A DNA stretch of 8,087 nucleotides, taken from NCBI GenBank assembly GCA_001751085.1, contig MAXP01000041.1:1-8087 (forward strand), in the 5' to 3' direction. Shown here one piece after another: positions 5,842 through 8,087 of the stretch. The DNA comes from Desulfobacterales bacterium C00003060 (GTDB lineage Bacteria > Desulfobacterota > Desulfobacteria > Desulfobacterales > C00003060). The notes beneath the pieces were generated by a model. It had not been told where the DNA came from. It was given only the letters and a program-made list of their open reading frames with translations, and searched no databases. How positions within the stretch are numbered: the first letter of the stretch is position 1; each line of letters starts with the position of its first letter. A program made the position numbers and the translations under genes.

Positions 5842-6875
5842 TCGAGATCGAAGCGTTGCGCATTGAACTCGCCGGTTTCACGCTGGAAGACATGGAACTC
5901 TCCATACAGGATGGGGAGTTTTTCACGCTCTTGGGTCCGACAGGTGCAGGAAAGACCCTCGTGCTGGAAGCTATAGCTGGTATGGTTCCCTTAACCAGCG
6001 GCCGCATCCGGGTAAAGGGACGAGACATCACGGATCTTCCCCCAGAGCAGCGGGGCATCGGGATCGTGTACCAGGACTATGCACTCTTTCCTCATCTGTC
6101 CGTTTTGGAAAACATCACTTTTGGATTGCATTACCACAGCGCTGACCTACAAGCCTCAAAAAACTGGGTGAAAAACCTCATGGATCGGCTGGGACTCCAG
6201 TTGCTGGCTCACCGATCCATTCACTATCTAAGCGGCGGGGAAAAACAGCGGGTGGCCCTTGCCCGCGCCCTGGCTGTGAATCCTTCCGTGCTGCTTCTGG
6301 ACGAACCGCTTTCCGCTTTGGACCCCAATTTCCGCGAGGGCATTCGGGACGTGCTAAAAGAACTCCATCAAGGGGTGAGAATCACCTTCTTGATGGTTAC
6401 CCACGATTTTGCCGAAGCGCTCTTCCTGAGTGAACGAACGGCCATTCTCAATCATGGCAGAATTGAACAAATCGGCCCTGTATCCGAAGTCTTCCAACGA
6501 CCGGCCACGCCTTTTGTGGCTGAATTTGTAGGGATGAAAAATGTCTTTCCAGGCACCTTCAAAGAGACCATAGCCGTGGTGGACGGCCTGGAGTTGGAGC
6601 TCCCATCTCCGCCTGCAAGAGACAAGCGGTACGTGGCCATCCGGTCTGAAGATATTGTTGTCAGCAAAGAAAAACTCTCTGGAAATGGCCTTAACGTGTT
6701 TCAAGGCAGGGTCTTAGAGGTGATTGATCGAGGCCTTTACTACGAAGTTTCGGTCAGAACCGGAAAGATCATCTTTAAGGCAATGCTCACCAAGAGTGCG
6801 CTCTTTGAAATAAAGCTCCCGGAGGGAAAAGATGTAGACATTGCGATCCCATCCTCTGCCATCCACGTTTTCTGA
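5838..6875 (+). CDS. wtpC: Tungstate/molybdate ABC transporter ATP-binding protein WtpC
   Basis: This 345-residue cytoplasmic ATPase energises import through WtpB. All ABC motifs are intact: Walker A GPTGAGKT (33-40), Q-loop Gln79 in VYQDYALFPH, signature LSGGE (131-135), Walker B VLLLDEP (151-157), D-loop SALD (159-162) and switch His189 in VTHD. A C-terminal extension of about 60 residues (from about 284) looks like a TOBE/molbindin-type oxyanion-binding domain, as in ModC/WtpC proteins. It may let cytoplasmic oxyanion inhibit transport. The start at ATG 5838 is chosen because it overlaps the wtpB stop (ATGA) and gives the usual N-terminus MIEIEALRIE. There is no clear ribosome binding site, so translation is probably coupled to wtpB. 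A longer in-frame start at 5781 would lie inside wtpB and is unlikely. The gene ends 19 bp from the convergent exonuclease gene, with no obvious terminator between them. Confidence 0.94.
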   Translation: MIEIEALRIELAGFTLEDMELSIQDGEFFTLLGPTGAGKTLVLEAIAGMVPLTSGRIRVKGRDITDLPPEQRGIGIVYQDYALFPHLSVLENITFGLHYHSADLQASKNWVKNLMDRLGLQLLAHRSIHYLSGGEKQRVALARALAVNPSVLLLDEPLSALDPNFREGIRDVLKELHQGVRITFLMVTHDFAEALFLSERTAILNHGRIEQIGPVSEVFQRPATPFVAEFVGMKNVFPGTFKETIAVVDGLELELPSPPARDKRYVAIRSEDIVVSKEKLSGNGLNVFQGRVLEVIDRGLYYEVSVRTGKIIFKAMLTKSALFEIKLPEGKDVDIAIPSSAIHVF

Positions 6876-6894
6876 GATTGAAACACTTTGTATA

Positions 6895-7623
6895 TCAGGA
6901 CACGCCAGCAATTCTAACAAGTTGTTTCAAGGTCTTTATACCATTTCTATTCAATATATTGATAAAACGCTGAAAAAGTAAGGCCGTGGACAGGGCATCG
7001 CCAAAGGCGGTGTGACGATCCAGGACGGTGATACCAAAGTGTGCGGCCACGGCATCAAAGCGTGTATCACCAGGAGCATGAAGATCTACAAGCTCCGCCT
7101 TTTCCATCCGCCAAATCCAGGCGGCAGCCAGAGCGGTATCAATAAGACGGTTCTGAATGGAAAATCCGAAACAACCTAACATGGCATGATTTAGAAATTT
7201 CATATCAAAAGGGGCGTGATGGGCTACCAAGACGTCGCACCCGATATAAGCCAAAAACTTCAGAAGAACGCCCGAAACATGCGGCCGGGCACTTGCAACA
7301 TCCGGGGTAATACCGTGGATGAAGATGGAAGAGGTCGGAATGGGGCGCTTGGGATCGATCAGCTCGTTGAAGGCATCTCCCAGATAGATTCTACCTCCTG
7401 TCATCTTGACTGCTGCGAGGGAAAGAAGTCTGTCACCTCCTTCGAGGTGGAGGCCGGTCGTCTCTGTATCGAAGATGACAAAGACGGCATTTGAAATGAG
7501 TGTCTCGGATCGATATGCCTCTTCGACCTCCAATTGTTTGCGGACGGCATCGGGCATGTCGTCCCGTCCCGTATGCCGAGCATACAGCTTTCGCAGCTTG
7601 TCAGTCTTGAGAAAACCCCACAT
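6895..7623 (-). CDS. DnaQ-family 3'-5' exonuclease
   Basis: This minus-strand gene encodes a DEDDh exonuclease of the DnaQ/epsilon type, which removes nucleotides from 3' ends with two metal ions. Counting from ATG 7623 the protein has 242 residues. ExoI is VIFDTETTGL with Asp52 and Glu54. ExoII is HHAPFDMKFL with Asp140 (His replaces the more usual Asn in HNAxFD). ExoIII is HTAFGDALST with His204 and Asp209. The catalytic set is therefore complete. There are no polymerase or helicase domains, so it is a stand-alone nuclease. The frame stays open upstream to 7773, but that start lies inside the neighbouring gene. ATG 7623 is preferred although its ribosome binding site is weak; GTG 7653 and ATG 7557 are alternatives. 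It follows a DUF294 protein gene on the same strand, a pairing I recognise from other proteobacteria. The cellular role (repair, RNA or nucleotide turnover) cannot be fixed. Confidence 0.87.
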   Translation of the reverse strand: MWGFLKTDKLRKLYARHTGRDDMPDAVRKQLEVEEAYRSETLISNAVFVIFDTETTGLHLEGGDRLLSLAAVKMTGGRIYLGDAFNELIDPKRPIPTSSIFIHGITPDVASARPHVSGVLLKFLAYIGCDVLVAHHAPFDMKFLNHAMLGCFGFSIQNRLIDTALAAAWIWRMEKAELVDLHAPGDTRFDAVAAHFGITVLDRHTAFGDALSTALLFQRFINILNRNGIKTLKQLVRIAGVS

Positions 7624-7667
7624 GTAACAACTCAATAAGCTGTCGGATATCACTTGACCAGATATTC

Positions 7668-7685
7668 TATACCTCGAAAGGTATA
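7668..7685 (-). repeat. Perfect intercistronic hairpin with UUCG loop
   Basis: TATACCT and AGGTATA form a perfect 7-bp stem around four bases. Read in the direction of transcription (minus) the loop is UUCG, a very stable tetraloop sequence, and an outer U-G pair could extend the stem. It lies between the DUF294 stop (7698-7700) and the exonuclease start (7623). No U-run follows, so a processing or stability element is more likely than a terminator. Confidence 0.45.
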
Positions 7686-7697
7686 ACAGGATCTTCC

Positions 7698-8087
7698 CTA
7701 TATGCTTTCCGGGAAGCGCGTCTTTAATTCCCCTTGCATGTCTCGAATCACATGGAATGCCTCGATGAGGCATTTCTCCTGAAGCTTGGACAGGCCTCTT
7801 GGGTCGATATGATCACTCGGTTCTATCTCCTTCTCCTTTTGCGTCATATGGTGATTTATCCTGAGAAGCATAATGAAATTAAATGCCTCCTTAATATCTT
7901 CTGCCATATTCTTGGAAAGGAGTTTCTTGTGGGCTGTCAGTTCCAGTCTATTCAAGGTGTTGGTAGCGTTGATTTGCTCGCTCAAGCTGAGCACGCGAAT
8001 AGCATCGACCACAGGGACCAGTCCACTCATTTTTAGATTAAGTTGATTCTTGTGGACACCGGTCTTTTCAACCACAAGGGCTCTGAG
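7698..8087 (-). CDS. DUF294 (putative nucleotidyltransferase, substrate-binding) protein, C-terminal part (5' end beyond window)
   Basis: This minus-strand frame is open from base 8087 and ends at TAG 7700-7698, giving the last 129 residues of a longer protein. The visible part is an all-alpha region with LNLKMSGLVPVVDAIRVLSL near its start and a middle helix NMAEDIKEAFNFIMLLRINHH. It ends with GLSKLQEKCLIEAFHVIRDMQ, matching the C-terminal DUF294_C (PF10335) pattern. Full-length relatives usually carry a cyclic-nucleotide-binding domain, CBS domains and a nucleotidyltransferase domain before this part. Those would lie to the right of the window and cannot be confirmed here. The protein is probably a cytoplasmic signalling or regulatory enzyme. 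The stop is 74 bases before the exonuclease start, so the two genes are likely one operon. A GTG at 8075 could be mistaken for a start, but the coding pattern continues upstream of it. Confidence 0.8.
   Translation of the reverse strand, partial: LRALVVEKTGVHKNQLNLKMSGLVPVVDAIRVLSLSEQINATNTLNRLELTAHKKLLSKNMAEDIKEAFNFIMLLRINHHMTQKEKEIEPSDHIDPRGLSKLQEKCLIEAFHVIRDMQGELKTRFPESI

Noticed and set aside
6876..6894. Bidirectional terminator between wtpC and the exonuclease
   Set aside because: The 19-bp gap has no convincing stem-loop.
7624..7773. Exonuclease start at 7773
   Set aside because: It would overlap the end of the DUF294 coding region by 76 bases, and the added residues show no family features.

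Overview
The window looks like a chromosomal segment of a Gram-negative, probably anaerobic bacterium. I favour a Desulfobacterota-type (former Deltaproteobacteria) organism. The reasons are moderate GC, strong AGGAGG ribosome binding sites, an outer-membrane TonB-dependent receptor, a DUF169 protein, an archaeal-style tungstate/molybdate (Wtp) transporter and a DUF294-exonuclease gene pair. This assignment is inference from gene content; no rRNA or other phylogenetic marker is present.

Layout. Positions 1-534 (minus) hold the N-terminal part of a DUF169 protein that runs off the left edge. Between it and the next gene is a 383-bp divergent region. It contains a decayed 41-codon N-terminal fragment of a REP-associated tyrosine transposase (minus, 553-678), a small perfect hairpin, and a good sigma70-type promoter reading right. 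Positions 918-2915 (plus) encode a complete TonB-dependent receptor. After a 141-bp gap with palindromes, 3057-6875 (plus) forms a tight four-gene operon: a one-component regulator (excisionase-like HTH plus molybdate-binding-like domain), then wtpA (binding protein), wtpB (permease) and wtpC (ATPase). Gene junctions overlap or are at most 15 bp. Convergent to this operon, on the minus strand, lie a DnaQ-type 3'-5' exonuclease (6895-7623) and the C-terminal end of a DUF294 protein (7698-8087) that runs off the right edge.

How the genes fit together. WtpABC is a high-affinity ABC importer for tungstate/molybdate oxyanions. The regulator most likely senses the same oxyanion in the cytoplasm through its binding-protein-like domain and controls the cluster. 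The TonB-dependent receptor directly upstream, in the same orientation, is a candidate outer-membrane step for the same metal, perhaps as a chelate. Together the five genes would form an outer membrane-to-cytoplasm tungsten/molybdenum acquisition locus with its own regulator. The receptor's substrate and the regulator's ligand are inferred from context only. The most interesting non-coding signals are an SD-masking hairpin in front of the regulator gene, a perfect 6+4+6 palindrome just upstream of it whose TAATAG half-site recurs in the receptor promoter region, and the transposase remnant. No tRNA, rRNA, CRISPR array, recognised riboswitch family or insertion-sequence end was found.
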